Program-made: the position numbers and the translations under genes
Shown here: one piece after another, positions 50,901 to 62,451 of the stretch
Layout: each line of letters starts with the position of its first letter
Numbering within the stretch: position 1 is the first letter of the stretch
Origin: Artocarpus heterophyllus
Lineage: Eukaryota > Streptophyta > Magnoliopsida > Rosales > Moraceae
Direction of reading: 5' to 3'
Assembly (NCBI GenBank): GCA_025403435.1
Contig: CM046350.1
Location: 24,553,661 to 24,617,660, forward strand
DNA: 64,000 bases
Notes under the pieces: model-generated
What the model was told of the DNA's origin: nothing
What the model saw: only the letters and a program-made list of their open reading frames with translations
Databases searched by the model: none

Positions 50901-51016
50901 ACTGCTTATTTGTACATTATCGTAGTTTTTATAAGAAAATACAATTTTAAGGATAAATTCATTGATTAAACCCAATTAAATATTAGATTTTATTAATGAA
51001 TTTTTTGGTCATTACA
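47952..51016 (-). repeat. 5' LTR of the chromovirus (3065 bp)
   Basis: It is collinear with 36790-39823. It carries the same TATACACACAGGTA-type minisatellite (48600-48850). Near 50640-50710 a segment of about 33 bp (ATACTGCTTCGGCCCCTTTT and the following bases) is present twice in this LTR and once in the other, which explains the length difference. Confidence 0.93.
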
Positions 51017-53215
51017 CAACTAGACCCACTTAGCTCGGAGTCTAGGTAAGTAGAAATCTCGCCTATAGTATGAACCGTTTTAAAATAAATTATTTTAAAT
51101 GCTTTAATAAAAATTTATAAAAATGCATGATCAGTAATTATTACACTGTTTCACATAAGAATGGGTGTTATGTTATGATTTATTATATTATGCTATGTTA
51201 TAATATGATATGCTACGATGATGTTATGATTAATGTGTGATGAATGTAATATTTAAATCATTTTGTTTTTACGATTTACAATTTATGATTTACGATTTAC
51301 GATTTATGATTTACATAATTGTGATGATATGTAGTGTTAAGTCATACTGCATTCACACAACAAGACAAGTGAAAGTGATAAGAAGTGTCGTATCAGCCTC
51401 CTTATTATGAGGCATTCAAAGTAAAGTTAAAGTTATGACCTCGGTGTCGATGGTCTTAAGTCTTCCACAAGGGAAGCATCTTATGTCGTGTTAAGTCAAC
51501 TACCAACGGAGTCCGGTCAATGCTGGTCAACACCGGTCAATAGTCGGTCAACGTCGGTCAACGGTGACTTTGGGATTTTATGATTTGGACCTCCGATCAA
51601 TGATCTAAGACTGCCTCCTGACTCGTTTCGTCGCTCTAAACACGATGGTGACCTTCGTTCAAGCTAATTTCACTTCGATAAAAATTGTTTGGCATCGACT
51701 ACACACAGATCGAGGTGATTCAAGCTATAGTAACAGAGTCTAGAATGACGTTTTCAGCAATGTATATTCTCTAAGAAGCATTTCTATCCATTCATGGTTG
51801 CTCGAGGAGCACTATAGAGGATGCTTCGCATATTGTAGATATAGCGAGGTACAACTAGACCTATTTAGCTCCGAGTCCAAGTAAGTAAGAATCTTGCCTA
51901 CAGTAGGAACTGTTTTAAAATAAATTGTTTTAAATGCTTTAATAAAAATTCATGAAAATACATGATTAGTAATTGTTACACTGTTTTATGTAAGAATGGG
52001 TGTTACGTTATGGTTCATTATGTTATATTATGTCATGATATGATATGCTACGATGATGTTATGATTAATGTGTGATGAATGCACTATTTAAATCATATTG
52101 TTTAGTCACTCTCAAGTTAATATGTTTACAATTTATTATTTATGATTTACATAATTGTAATGATATATAGTGTTAAGTCACACTGCATTCACACAATAAG
52201 ACAAGTGAAAGTGATAAGAAGTGTCGTACCAGTCTCTTTATTATGAGTTATTCAAAGTAAAGTTAAAGTTATGACCTCGATGTTCGATGGTGTTAAGTCT
52301 TCCATAAGGGAAGCATCTTAAGTCTTCTACAAGGGAAGTATTTCAAGTCTTCCGCAAAAGAAGCATCATGTTTATGATCTCATGATTAAAGATGTTGGTA
52401 CGAACACAAAGTTTATAAGATAAGGAAAGTTATGGAACAAAGATAAGAGTTAAAGCAAGGAATGAATGATTATAGGATGTTCATAATTAAGCATAAAACA
52501 AGTCGATAAGACAACATAAAATGTTCATGCATATTATTTTTATTAAAATGATTTTTTTTAAAATTATATTTTGCGAGACTGATTTCCTACTTGCTGAGTG
52601 AAAGCTCATTTAGGTATGTTCATACTGTAGATAAGAAAACCTGACATTGACATTGATGGGCAGTGGTAAGCAGCGGACGAATGGTGGAGATGGGTATAGA
52701 TACCATTGCGTAGTTTATAATATTTCCGCATTATGAGTTTACGAATTTATGTATGTTTCTGTTTTACATTAAATGTTTATGAAAAACATTTTTATATTTT
52801 CAAGGGAAGGTTATGAAGGATGTTTTATGAAAAACATATTAGAAATGTATAATGAAAAAATGTTTTAAAAGAAAGAACTTTATGAATATGTTTTATGAAT
52901 TTATTAATATGAAAGTTTAGACAGTCATGCTTTGAGTAATTATTATGATGGTTTTAAGGAAGTTTTAAAAAGCATTTGAAAAAAAAATTATTTCTGTATT
53001 TTTCTTACTAAGTAAGTAAGATTACTGTTTATGAAATGAAGTTTAAGAAAGTCAAGTAACTACCCGAAAATGAGAGTCGTCACACTAGCGGTCTAGAAAT
53101 ACAATATTTACCTGTAAATGTTATATTTACATATAAATTCAAACTTTGCTGGTGACTTCGCTAGACCACCGGCTGCCAAGAGATATTGTATTTACTTGTA
53201 AATACTAGAATAGAA

Positions 53216-54306
53216 GGTTAACTCTAGGAGGTAATCCCATGTCCAATTCTAGACATTTGCTTTCAAGTTCTCTCTTCTAATTCTCTTTTTCTCATAGTGA
53301 AACATCCTTGCCCTGAGAAAAAAACCTAATACTTGTAGCTTCAATTAATTGAGGTGAAAATCCGTGTGTTCTTTACATCTTTTTGTTTTCTTGTACGTTA
53401 CTTATTATTCTTAATACCCAACTTGATCTGCGATGAGCAAATATGAAAATATCTATATCTATGAAAATATCAATACTTAGATTTTACAAAAATATCAATG
53501 GAAATATCGATATCAGTGGAACTTTACGTAAATTATGGAAAGCCATATTAAAACACTTTATTTTTAAATGGGACTTTGAAAAACTCTAAAATTACCAAGA
53601 GTACTAACTTTGATGAAACTCTCATCCAAAATACTAAGTGTGCGATAAATATAAATAGCAAAAAGTGATCATAATATTATAAATAATAAGCATACAATCT
53701 CAAATTGATTAAAAGAGTTAAAAGCCAACCTAAAGAAAGTACTTTCTGTGATAGTTTCATACAATATAAGAAAACATGAATACCATAAAGATCTTTTAGG
53801 ATGTTTAAAGTATTTGGAATACCTTCTTGATTTAAACAATATGGAAACCAAGACATGGGATTTAAATAGTTTTTTTTATAAAATATTAAACATGCCATGC
53901 ATATCTCTTGATCTTTACCCACCATCTCTCTAATGCTAAGGACTACAGTTGCTACGAAGTAAGAAATAATATCAAATTCTCTACTTTTTTAGATCTCCTT
54001 CAGTCTATTTACCTCACGGATTTGGCCATCCCATGATATAAAGTCCATCATGGTTTCAAAAACCACAGACTACTTGTAAAAAGTAAATAAAAAACATGAA
54101 TTTTATCACATCGAAAGGCAAATTTATAAAAGACTACATTAAAAAAATAAATAAAAGGCATGAATTTCATAACATATTAAAAGTAAATTAGAAAAATAAA
54201 TATAAAGCATGGATATTTTGTCAATATTTTAACAATATTTTCATGAAAATTTTAATAAAATTTCCCAATATTTTGTCATTTAGCACTAATATCTAGATAT
54301 TCTACA
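53216..54306. other. Non-coding flank; left arm of a large inverted repeat from about 53810
   Basis: 53430-53560 has many GAAAATATCNATATC units. 53810-54300 matches, in reverse complement, 62480-63480 (for example AGTAAGAAATAATATCAAAT here and AGTAAGAAATAATACCAAGT there when reversed). No coding function was recognised. Confidence 0.6.
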
Positions 54307-56690
54307 TGTAACACCTATTTAAGCTAGCAAGTGTAAATAAGAAATGGTTACAAGAATAGACTGTGTTTTAAATAGAATTATTAGCTTATAGTGTTTAGAT
54401 CACTATCAAGTATGTCATGAAAAAAGTTTTTTCTCATAGGTGATTGCGATGGGACTTGGTGTGCTAAGGGAAAAAAATGAAATATTTAAAACTTAATTAT
54501 TATTTGAATTGGAAGTTGTTTTGGATTTTTTGACGAGTAAATATATAGGTTTATATGTTTATATTATTTGAATTAGCTTTGTATAATATAATATAATATC
54601 ATTAATGGAGTGTAATATATATAGATAAATATATATAGGGAACCGTTTTGTTTAATAGTTTTAAATATATATACACACACATATACGTATATAGGGTATA
54701 AAAGTTCAAAGGCAAGTTTTCGTTTGAAAAAAAAAAAAGAATTACGTTATCTTTTTAATTAAAAAAACCCACAGTTTGGAAAGAATTTATGTTATCTTAT
54801 ATTTAAAACCCACAGTTTTGGAAACTAAGAAGGAGTCTTTTATGATTAAAAAAGGGGAAAACTATAAATACCCCCTTAGATGACAACCCTAGTTCATTTT
54901 ATTCTTAAGAATATTTTTATTAGTTTCTCCCTCTAGTTATAAATTCTCTATTCTTCTTATTATTCCTTCTTCCTTAGTTCTTTTAAGACCAACAAAAATT
55001 CTAAAGGTATGATTTTCCTTTCCTTTCTTTTATGAATTTTTCGTAAGTGTATTGTTAATAACGTTTTCTTGGTGATTGGTTTATGATTTTGGTGTTTTAT
55101 TTCTCATGATTGAAAAGTTAGGGTTTTTTGTAGGAAGTAAATTATTTTCTTAGTAATTCTTTTGCAAGTGTTTTGCATTCTATGTTTTTTGTAATATCAT
55201 TTTAACAAGTATAAGATTCAAAGTAGTACATTTTAGAAAGAGTTTACATGCAAGTTTTTGGCCTTACGATTTTTATGTTTCATGTATGATTTGTAGCCCC
55301 TTAATGAAAATCTTGTATATACGAATTTTGTTCAAAATTTTATGAAATATGCTATGAATGTTGCTGTGATCTAATATAGTCTAATTGTGGATTAGAATAT
55401 TAATTTCCATTATAGAATTTTAGTAAGTGTATTGTTAATAACGTTTCTTGGTGATTGGTTTATGATTTTGGTGTTTTATTTCTCATGATTGAAAAGTTAG
55501 CGCTTTGTTAATTTCAAAGATATGATTTTTTATTAATTTATATTATGGAATTTTAATAAGTGTATTGTTAATAATGTTTTCTTGGTGATTGGTTTATGAT
55601 TTTTATGTTTTATTTCTCATGATTGAAAAGTTAGATTTTTTATAGGAAGTAAATTATTTTCTTAGCATTCTTTAGCAAGTGTTTTGCATTCTATGTTTCT
55701 TGTAATGTCATTTTAACAAGTATAAGATTCAAAATAATAATGTTTTAGAAAGAATTTACATGCATGTTTTTGGCCTTATGATTTTCATGTTTCATGTATG
55801 GTCTGTGGCTCCTTAATGAAATTCTTGTATATGTGAATTTTGTTCAAAATTTTATAAAATAGATTATGAGTAATGTTATGATCTAATATGGTCTAATTGT
55901 GGATTAAAATAGGATTATAGTGATAATTATAATTGTTTGATGAGTTTTAATAGCAGGGTTATATAATTTGATTATTATATTCACATGAAAGGTAAACTTT
56001 AGAGACTACCTTGCTTAAACCTGAAATTTGTACTTATGTGTTATGGTTCTAACTAGAAAAGTTTTAGAAATATAATCTATAGGTTCTAAGCATTGTTTTG
56101 ATATATGATCTGCTTAAAATAGAAATTTGTAGCTTAAGATCTGAATTTATAAATATTATACACTATTGCTAGAATTTCTACAAAAACGAGATTTTTACTG
56201 TCAGGTTCATGGCTTAAAAAAAAAGCTCCAGATGTTTACTTTAATATGGAACTAGAATTGTAATTTTTAGATTTTTCTAGAATTTATTACAAATTTTCTC
56301 ATAAAGGTTGAGGAATTTGTTTTGTGCTTAAGTATTATTTTTGTTGCTATATTATAATTTTAAGGTTAAGTCAAGGCTTAGTGTTGCTTTTTGGTTGAGG
56401 TGGTTGATATCATGAGATATGTTATAGAATTGAATTAATAATATTTTAATCACATAAAACAATAAAAAAGAAGTTAAGCACACCGAGGAGTCTCAAAATC
56501 GCATCACCAGAGAAGAACTTATAGAGTAAAAGTTGTGTTACTAGGTATGTACGTCTCTCACCTGCAACATGTTTATTCAAAATATGATTTTATATGGTTT
56601 AAATCTTGATAACTATTATGATGAAAGTTTCAATGAGGATTTTTATGAGGCAATTTTATGATCTTTATGTTATGTTCTATGTGTCCTCAT
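54307..56690 (+). mobile_element. Chromovirus-type LTR region of a second, deleted element
   Basis: It starts TGTAACACCTATTTAAGC, a common LTR start. It has a TATA box in AAAACTATAAATACCCCC (about 54868-54880) followed by a leader-like pyrimidine-rich stretch, and ACGTCTCTCACCTGCAACAT near 56550, typical of such LTRs. Its true 3' end and primer site are missing; integrase code starts within a few bases of 56690. Gag to RNase H have therefore been deleted. An internal unit is repeated: 55038-55437 (400 bp), 55438-55550 (113-bp partial) and 55551-55925. Confidence 0.65.
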
Positions 56691-56699
56691 AATCAGCCT

Positions 56700-57750
56700 G
56701 GCTTAAATCAGCTTGAAAAGTTGAAGAGTGAATATGTGTATCAAATGTTGACAAACTAAGGGATCTGTTGTTAGATGAAGCACATGGAATGTCGTATGCT
56801 ATGCATTTGGGAGCTACCGAGATGTATAATGATATGAAGAATAACTTTTGGTGGCATAGAAAGAAGCAGGATGTAGTAGAGCACATTAAAAAATGTTTAA
56901 GTTGGCAGCAAGTTAAGGACGACCATCAAAGACCCAGAGGTGAATCACGGCCCATACAAGTTCCCAAATGGAAATGGGAGGACACATCCATGGATTTCAT
57001 CAATAGACTACCTAAGACGATGAATGGATATGATGCTATATGGGTGATAATGGACCAATTAACGAAGTCCGTGCACTTTCTGCCGATTAAGACAACGATC
57101 ACCTTGGAACAATTGGTGCAACTATATGTTAAAGAGATAGTCAAGTTGCATGGAGTTCGTAAAACAATCATCTTTGATTGGGATAGTATATTCACATCGC
57201 ATTTTTGGAGGTGTGTACAAGCCAAACTAAGAACAAAGTTAAAGTTTAGTACATCTTGTCTTCCACAAACAAATGGGCAGACGGAAAGAACAAGTCAGAT
57301 ACTAGAAGACATGCTTCGTGCATATACGCTAAATTGGAAAGGAAGTTGGAGTAAGTACTTGCCACTAACCGAATTCGCCAATAACAATAGCTACCAAGCG
57401 ACGAAAAGGATGACACCATATAAGGCATTATATGGTAGAAAATGTAGATGTGGCATAAAGCATGAGAGTAGAAGAAGATGTAAAAGAAGACAAACATCAT
57501 GGAGAAAATGACTGGGGCAATAAAGATTATTCGTCAAAGAATTAAAATAGCTCAATGTAGACAGAAAAGTTATGCAAACAGTCAAAGAAGACCTTTGGAG
57601 TTTGTAGTTGATGATTTTGTCTTAATAAAGGTAGCTCCTATGAAAGGTGTAATAAGGTTCAGAAGAAAGGGAAGTTGAGTTCCCGCTATGAAGTTGAGTC
57701 CTCGCTGTGTAGGACCTTATGAGATTATCGAGTTGGTAAGGTGGCTTACT
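56700..57750 (+). pseudogene. Ty3/gypsy chromovirus integrase fragment
   Basis: The frame enters at CVSNVDKLRDLLLDEAH (about 56735) and stays open to 57511. It holds an N-terminal zinc motif (AMHLGATEMYNDMKNNFWW, then CLSWQQVK, in which the second Cys is Trp) and the catalytic core with all three acidic residues: MDFI, TIIFDWDSIFTSHFW and QTNGQTERTSQIL. It continues through LTEFANNNSYQATKRMTPY. After a frame change, 57510-57745 gives RRPLEFVVDDFVLIK and PMKGVIRFRRKGKLSSRYE, then breaks at the insertion at 57751. The C-terminal end resumes at 59989. No reverse transcriptase accompanies it. Confidence 0.9.
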
Positions 57751-59988
57751 ATTCGGGTATAAAAATGTAAGCTCGATATAATCTCAAGTAGAAGGTTATC
57801 CAAGTAATAAAACTCAGTGAATCTAAGGTCGATCCCATGGGAAAAAGGTATTGCAAAGGTCCAACATACTAGTAATATTAGTTTTGTTTGTTAGTTAAAA
57901 AATTTGAGGATTAAAGTTAATTATATACAATATTTACACATTTTTTACTTTTTCCATTCTCAATTTTTTTTTTTGTGATTTTTAGAACTTTAACAACAAG
58001 AAATGTGACTTAAATTGGAATGGTAAATGGATTTCAATAAATGCAATTAAATAAAACATGAAACTTTAACAATAGGTGCAGTTTTAACTTAGAAGAAACA
58101 ATAATTTTAACAATATTGAGGATCAAGGGTCTAGTCTGGCAATTAATTTAAATATGTTTTAGTTTTTTTAAAATTATTTATTAAAATTCTTAAAGTATGC
58201 AATATGTCATTTTTTGTCTACAATAAATTAAGAGTTACGTGTTATTTAATGTGCTAATTCATATCTATGATACATCAAAAACTTATTTTTAACAAATATG
58301 TATAATTTTGAAATTAACTAAGTAATTTTTAACAAATATGTATAATTTTGAAATTAACTAACTAAAATTACTAACAAAATTTACAATCAAGTATTTGCCA
58401 TGTCATTCCCTATTTACAAATAGCCAAAGTGTTCCTAAGCATTATCTATGCCAGCATATATTTACGATGAATCAAAACTTGATTTTGTAAGAGTTTTAAC
58501 TAAGTTTACATGAAAATCATAAGTTTTCTAAAATGATTTTGATATTATAACAACTTAGAAAACTTTGAAAAACTAAAAATATTTACGTTAATTTGCTAGA
58601 CTTTCCCCCTCTCTCCTTGGCAAAAAGGAAATTTAAAAAGACATATTAAAGGTAAAAACACAAAAAGACATATTGAAGGTAAAAACACAAAATTTTTCGA
58701 AGCATATATATTTTACAACATAAAAACTAGAAGTATTTTGCAAAAACATAAAACTAAAACCAAGAGAAAACTGATGTAAGAAGAGAGAAAAGAAGAGAAT
58801 TACTCCAAATTATGGAGAAATGTGTGTATTACAATGTATAGAAGGGAGGTATTTATAGCAGAGGGAATTATACTATTTAGATGATTTTCTACATTATTTA
58901 TTTATTTATTTATTATTTTTATTATTTTATTAGGATAATTTTGACACAAAATGACTAGTATGCAATTTGAGTGATTTAGCATTTTTTTTAATACAAAATA
59001 TAGCAGCCCATGTTTTCTATAACCAAATTAAAATATGATCTTGTAACTTTTTTTTTTATTTTTTTCTTTCCTTTTTTCACGTTTGAATCAGGCAGGCATG
59101 GAGAGTCTAAAACTTGTTTCTCAATCTGCTATGGCGTGGAGCAAAGAAACAAGATGGAGAAACAGCCTAGACCTTCAGATGCATGGACTTCAACTGAAGG
59201 AATGGCTACGATACAGGCGCTAAAAATGCACGCTATGGACCGTTGGATGAAATCTTGGGTAAGTTGATCTAACAGAGGTAAGCGTAGCTGCACGTGAAAT
59301 GGACACATTGGATTTTCAAGGGGACCTGAATACGTGGACGGCTGAGATAAACTTGGAGGCGCTATTGGACGGCTTTAGGAGTGCCACGTGTCAGCTTTTA
59401 ATTTTTATTTTCTTTTTTTATTTCTTAAGCATTTGATGTCCGTTTTTGCCCGTTTTCATGTCGTTTTTTCTCAGATTTCAAATATAAAATAAAATAAAGA
59501 AACCAAAATTAATTATTTTATAGGCATAATTTTTACAATAAGTAAAAATATTTATTTTACAATAAAATACACAAAAATTACTAAAAATGGATAAAAACTA
59601 CTAAAATTAACAAACCTTAACATATACTAGTTAAGACTTGGGAATATTTTTATAAATTACTAGAAATATTATAAAATATATTTACAGAATTGACAAATAT
59701 TTTTAAACTCAAATTAAAATCACACAATATTATTTTTACGATTTTGATTATTTACAAACTAATTAATTATAAAATACACAGAAATGACTCCAAAAATTGC
59801 TAAAAATACTATTCAACATAAAAGCATCGTAAAAACATATTTTTTTAAACATATTTTTACACAAACATACTAAAATACTAATTATCATACAAATGCTATA
59901 ATTAAGGGCTTTAATGAGAAATATGAATGCAAAATGATGATATTTAACCATAAGAAATGTGCATTTTTATAGTCTCATCACTTACAAA
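57751..59988 (-). mobile_element. LTR-like insertion (about 2.24 kb) splitting the integrase, TSD CTTAC
   Basis: CTTAC lies at both junctions (about 57746-57750 and 59989-59993), and the integrase reading continues across: VGKVAY before, then YKLQLLEDMSVIHIVF after. On the minus strand the insert starts TGATGAGACTATAAAAATGC and carries a TATA box (CTGCTATAAATACCTCCC, about 58850-58865). Near its end it has GGGATCGACCTTAGATTCAC, a passage that resembles the 3' part of some gypsy LTRs. The last bases are CCGAATA rather than CA. I read it as a solo LTR of an Athila/Tat-like family, but the lineage is uncertain. The frame at 59010-59267 is not a recognisable gene. Confidence 0.65.
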
Positions 59989-60266
59989 CTACAGTTGCTT
60001 GAGGACATGTCAGTAATCCATATTGTCTTTCGTATATCGATGCTTAAGAAGTACATTTCTGACATAGTCATGTGATTGCTCCACAAGTGGTAAAAGTGCA
60101 TGAGGATTTGAGCTACAAGGAGAAACCTATTGAGATATTAGACAGTGAAGTCAGAAAGCTAAGAAAGAAACAGCCTTGATTAAAGTGTTATGGTGTAATA
60201 ATAGGGTTGAGGAGGCAGCATGGGAATGCGAAGATGAGATGAAGGGTAAATATCTCGAGATATTCT
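59989..60266 (+). pseudogene. Integrase C terminus and chromodomain-like end
   Basis: This continues the broken integrase: ISMLKKYISD, then after a frame change HVIAPQVVKVHEDLSYKEK and PIEILDSEVRKLRKK. It ends ALIKVLWCNNRVEEAAWECE and DEMKGKYLEIF. The last part is the chromodomain-like tail that defines chromoviruses. Confidence 0.85.
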
Positions 60267-60660
60267 ATGAGCTTCATCCATCACAACTTTCATCACATCC
60301 TCTATTGCAGGTACTGCCAGATGCTCCCTGAAATATAGCGGCCCATCTGCATGAATCCTCCACTCTTCAAACTGCTCCTCGTTCTGGATTCGTGTCCATA
60401 TCCTCTGAAGGTGTTCGTCTTGTCTTTGGTTCTACTTTATCATTTGAACGAGCGCTGTAGTCGATTCGATGTGGTACATTGAAACCTGATCGCCAATATC
60501 ATAGTACTACAACCATACTCACTCACCGTAGCATATCTCTTCCAATCCTCGAGTGCTAAGCATGCAAGAAATCTTGAAGACTTCCTACTGAGTGCATCTA
60601 CGACTACTTGGCCTTGCTCGGATGATACTGCAACATGAAGTCATAGTCTTCAATAAAAAT
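60262..60660 (-). pseudogene. Gypsy RNase H/connection fragment in inverted orientation
   Basis: The minus strand encodes EDYDFMLQYHPSKAK, VVDALSRKSSRFLACLALED and WKRYATVSEYG, then EEWRIHADGPLYFREHLAVP and IEDVMKVVMDEAHRISRD. These are the RNase H end (ADALSRK region) and the connection to integrase (LDEAH). It meets the plus-strand chromodomain end head to head at about 60262. Confidence 0.85.
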
Positions 60661-62451
60661 AATAACGAAACAAATTAAAAGAGATAAAACAGTAATTCTA
60701 ATAGTGTTAAGGTTCAAAGGTTTTGTCCTGGCAATTAACTTAAATAAATTTTAATTTTTCTAATTATTTATTAATTAGTTTAAGTATACATTATGCCAAT
60801 TTATGTCAACAACAAATCAAGCAATACTAAGCATTTACTGTGTCATTTTATGTCTATAAAGTAGCAAAAACTCAACTTAATAAACTAGCAAAATTTTAGT
60901 ATTACTTAAATAAAATAACAACTAAAATAATAAGTTAAGTATTTACCAAGCCATTCTTTGTCTGCGGCTAGTGAAGTCCTTCCAAGCATTATTTGTGTCA
61001 GTTTATGTCATCAAAAAATCAAAACCAAAATTTTGATAGAGTTCTAGCTAAAAAATTCTAAAATTCTAAGTTTTCTAGAAAATAATTTGACATTATAAAT
61101 GCTTAAAAAACTAAGAAAAACAAAAATATTTAAAGTGATTTTGTCAAAGTTTTTCCCTCTAACATTGACTAAAAAGAGAAATTAAAAAGACATGTTTAAA
61201 ATTAAAATACTGAAAATATTATTTAGCATAATTTTTATGGCATAAACTAGAAAATATTTTATAAAAACTTAGCTAAAAATTGAACATTAAAAACTAAAAC
61301 TACAAAATTTAAACAGTTTCTACTGCCTAGGGGGTGTTGAAACCGAGGGAGCCTTGGTATTTATAGGCAAATTATGCCTACTATTACACAATTTTTTACT
61401 ATTCATTTCTTGACTTTTTTAGATCAATTTGCATTTTTTAAACATTTTTTGTTCTTTTTCCTTCTCGGATTATGCCCTTAAGAATCTAAAATTTTGACTG
61501 AGATTCTCTACTTCACAGCGAGGGAGGCATAGAGATGATGCAATCCTGGGTCATGAAACGCACAGGCCTAGCTGAAATGGACGGCTGGATGAAGTGAATT
61601 TTCAGTAGGACCAGCAAGACTAGATGAAGACTAACGAGAACTATTGGATTGAAGTTTTAACGGACGGATTGCAAGGCTATATGAGTTTCACATGGGAACG
61701 AAGCATAGGATCTAAACTATTAGGCTAAGTGCCAGATGTGTGGGACCCAGTCTGGCGGCTTTGTCGGCGAATGAGGGTGTGACGTGTGGACTGATGTGAC
61801 AGCTCCGGGACGACTGGTGGCACAATCTAAAGGCAAAGGAGATGCCACATGTCCATAATATTCAAAATTCTATTTTTTGTTTTTTTGAAGCATTTGTTGT
61901 CCCTTTTTAATCGTTTTGGCGCCGTTTTGTTCCATTTTTCGATTAGATTTTAAATCTAGAGATAGAAAATTAAAATAAAATTAATTATTTTACAAATAAA
62001 ATATCTATAATAATTTTAAAAATATTAATTTTACACAAAAATAATTACAATCTTCTAAAATTCTGAGATCATTTGGTTTTACACAAATATAATTTTTAAG
62101 ACTCGAAAATATTTTTAGAAATTACTATAAATATTATAAAAAAATATTTATAAACTTAAAACACACTATAAAATATATTAAGACTCAAAAAAGAATTATG
62201 ACTTATTATTTTGCAGTTTTAATTAATTTCAAACTAAACAAAATTTTACATATGAAAACGATTATAAAAATTACTGAAAATATTATTAACCATTATAACA
62301 TATTAAAAACTTATAATTTAACATATTTTTACAATTGACACTAAAATACTATTTAACACATAATTGCTTTAATTAAAGAGTTTTATGAGAAATATTGATG
62401 CAAAATGATTAATTTTAGCTTTTAGAAACTTGCATTTTCTAAGTCTTATCC
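60660..62451 (-). mobile_element. Partial relative of the 57751-59988 LTR-like element
   Basis: It is collinear with that element: GGCAATTAACTTAAATAAAT near 60740, a TATA box GCCTATAAATACCAAGG on the minus strand near 61355-61370, a GC-richer patch at 61500-61830, and an end which reads GATAAGACTTAGAAAATGCA on the minus strand. The part corresponding to the first about 330 bp of the other copy is missing. No coding region was recognised. Confidence 0.6.

Larger units (their letters stand above)
36790..51016 (-). mobile_element. Ty3/gypsy chromovirus (Del/Tekay-like), full length but inactive, 14.2 kb
   Basis: The ends are two long LTRs (36790-39823 and 47952-51016) flanked by CAACT at 36785-36789 and 51017-51021. 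Read on the minus strand the order is: 5' LTR, primer-binding site TGGTATCAGAGC (47949-47938, initiator Met tRNA type), gag-like acidic frame, gag, protease, reverse transcriptase, RNase H, integrase, chromodomain-like end, purine tract AAGGGGGGTAGGT (about 39836-39824), 3' LTR. This order and the C-terminal VEEAT...EMRKVYPELF block identify a chromovirus; the clade name is inference from LTR size and sequence style. Many stops and frameshifts make it non-coding today. The internal region is split by a solo LTR at 43330-45362. Confidence 0.93.
34978..53084 (+). mobile_element. Solo LTR of a chromovirus family, about 3.9 kb, hosting a nested element
   Basis: The left end TGTAATGACTGAAAAAATC is like the 5' end of the 3-kb LTRs in their own orientation (TGTAATGACCAAAAAATTC). 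The right end AGAGTCGTCACA is like their 3' end. Flanks TTGGC and CTAGC differ by two transitions and may be a decayed 5-bp target duplication. Subtracting the 14.2-kb insert and one CAACT leaves about 3875 bp. An internal unit of about 840 bp is duplicated: 36410-36789 plus 51022-51485, then 51490-52330. Without that, the LTR would be about 3.0 kb, as in its relatives. Confidence 0.8.

Noticed and set aside
59010..59267. 85-codon frame in the LTR-like insertion
   Set aside because: The related element at 60660-62451 does not keep the frame open, and no family is recognisable.
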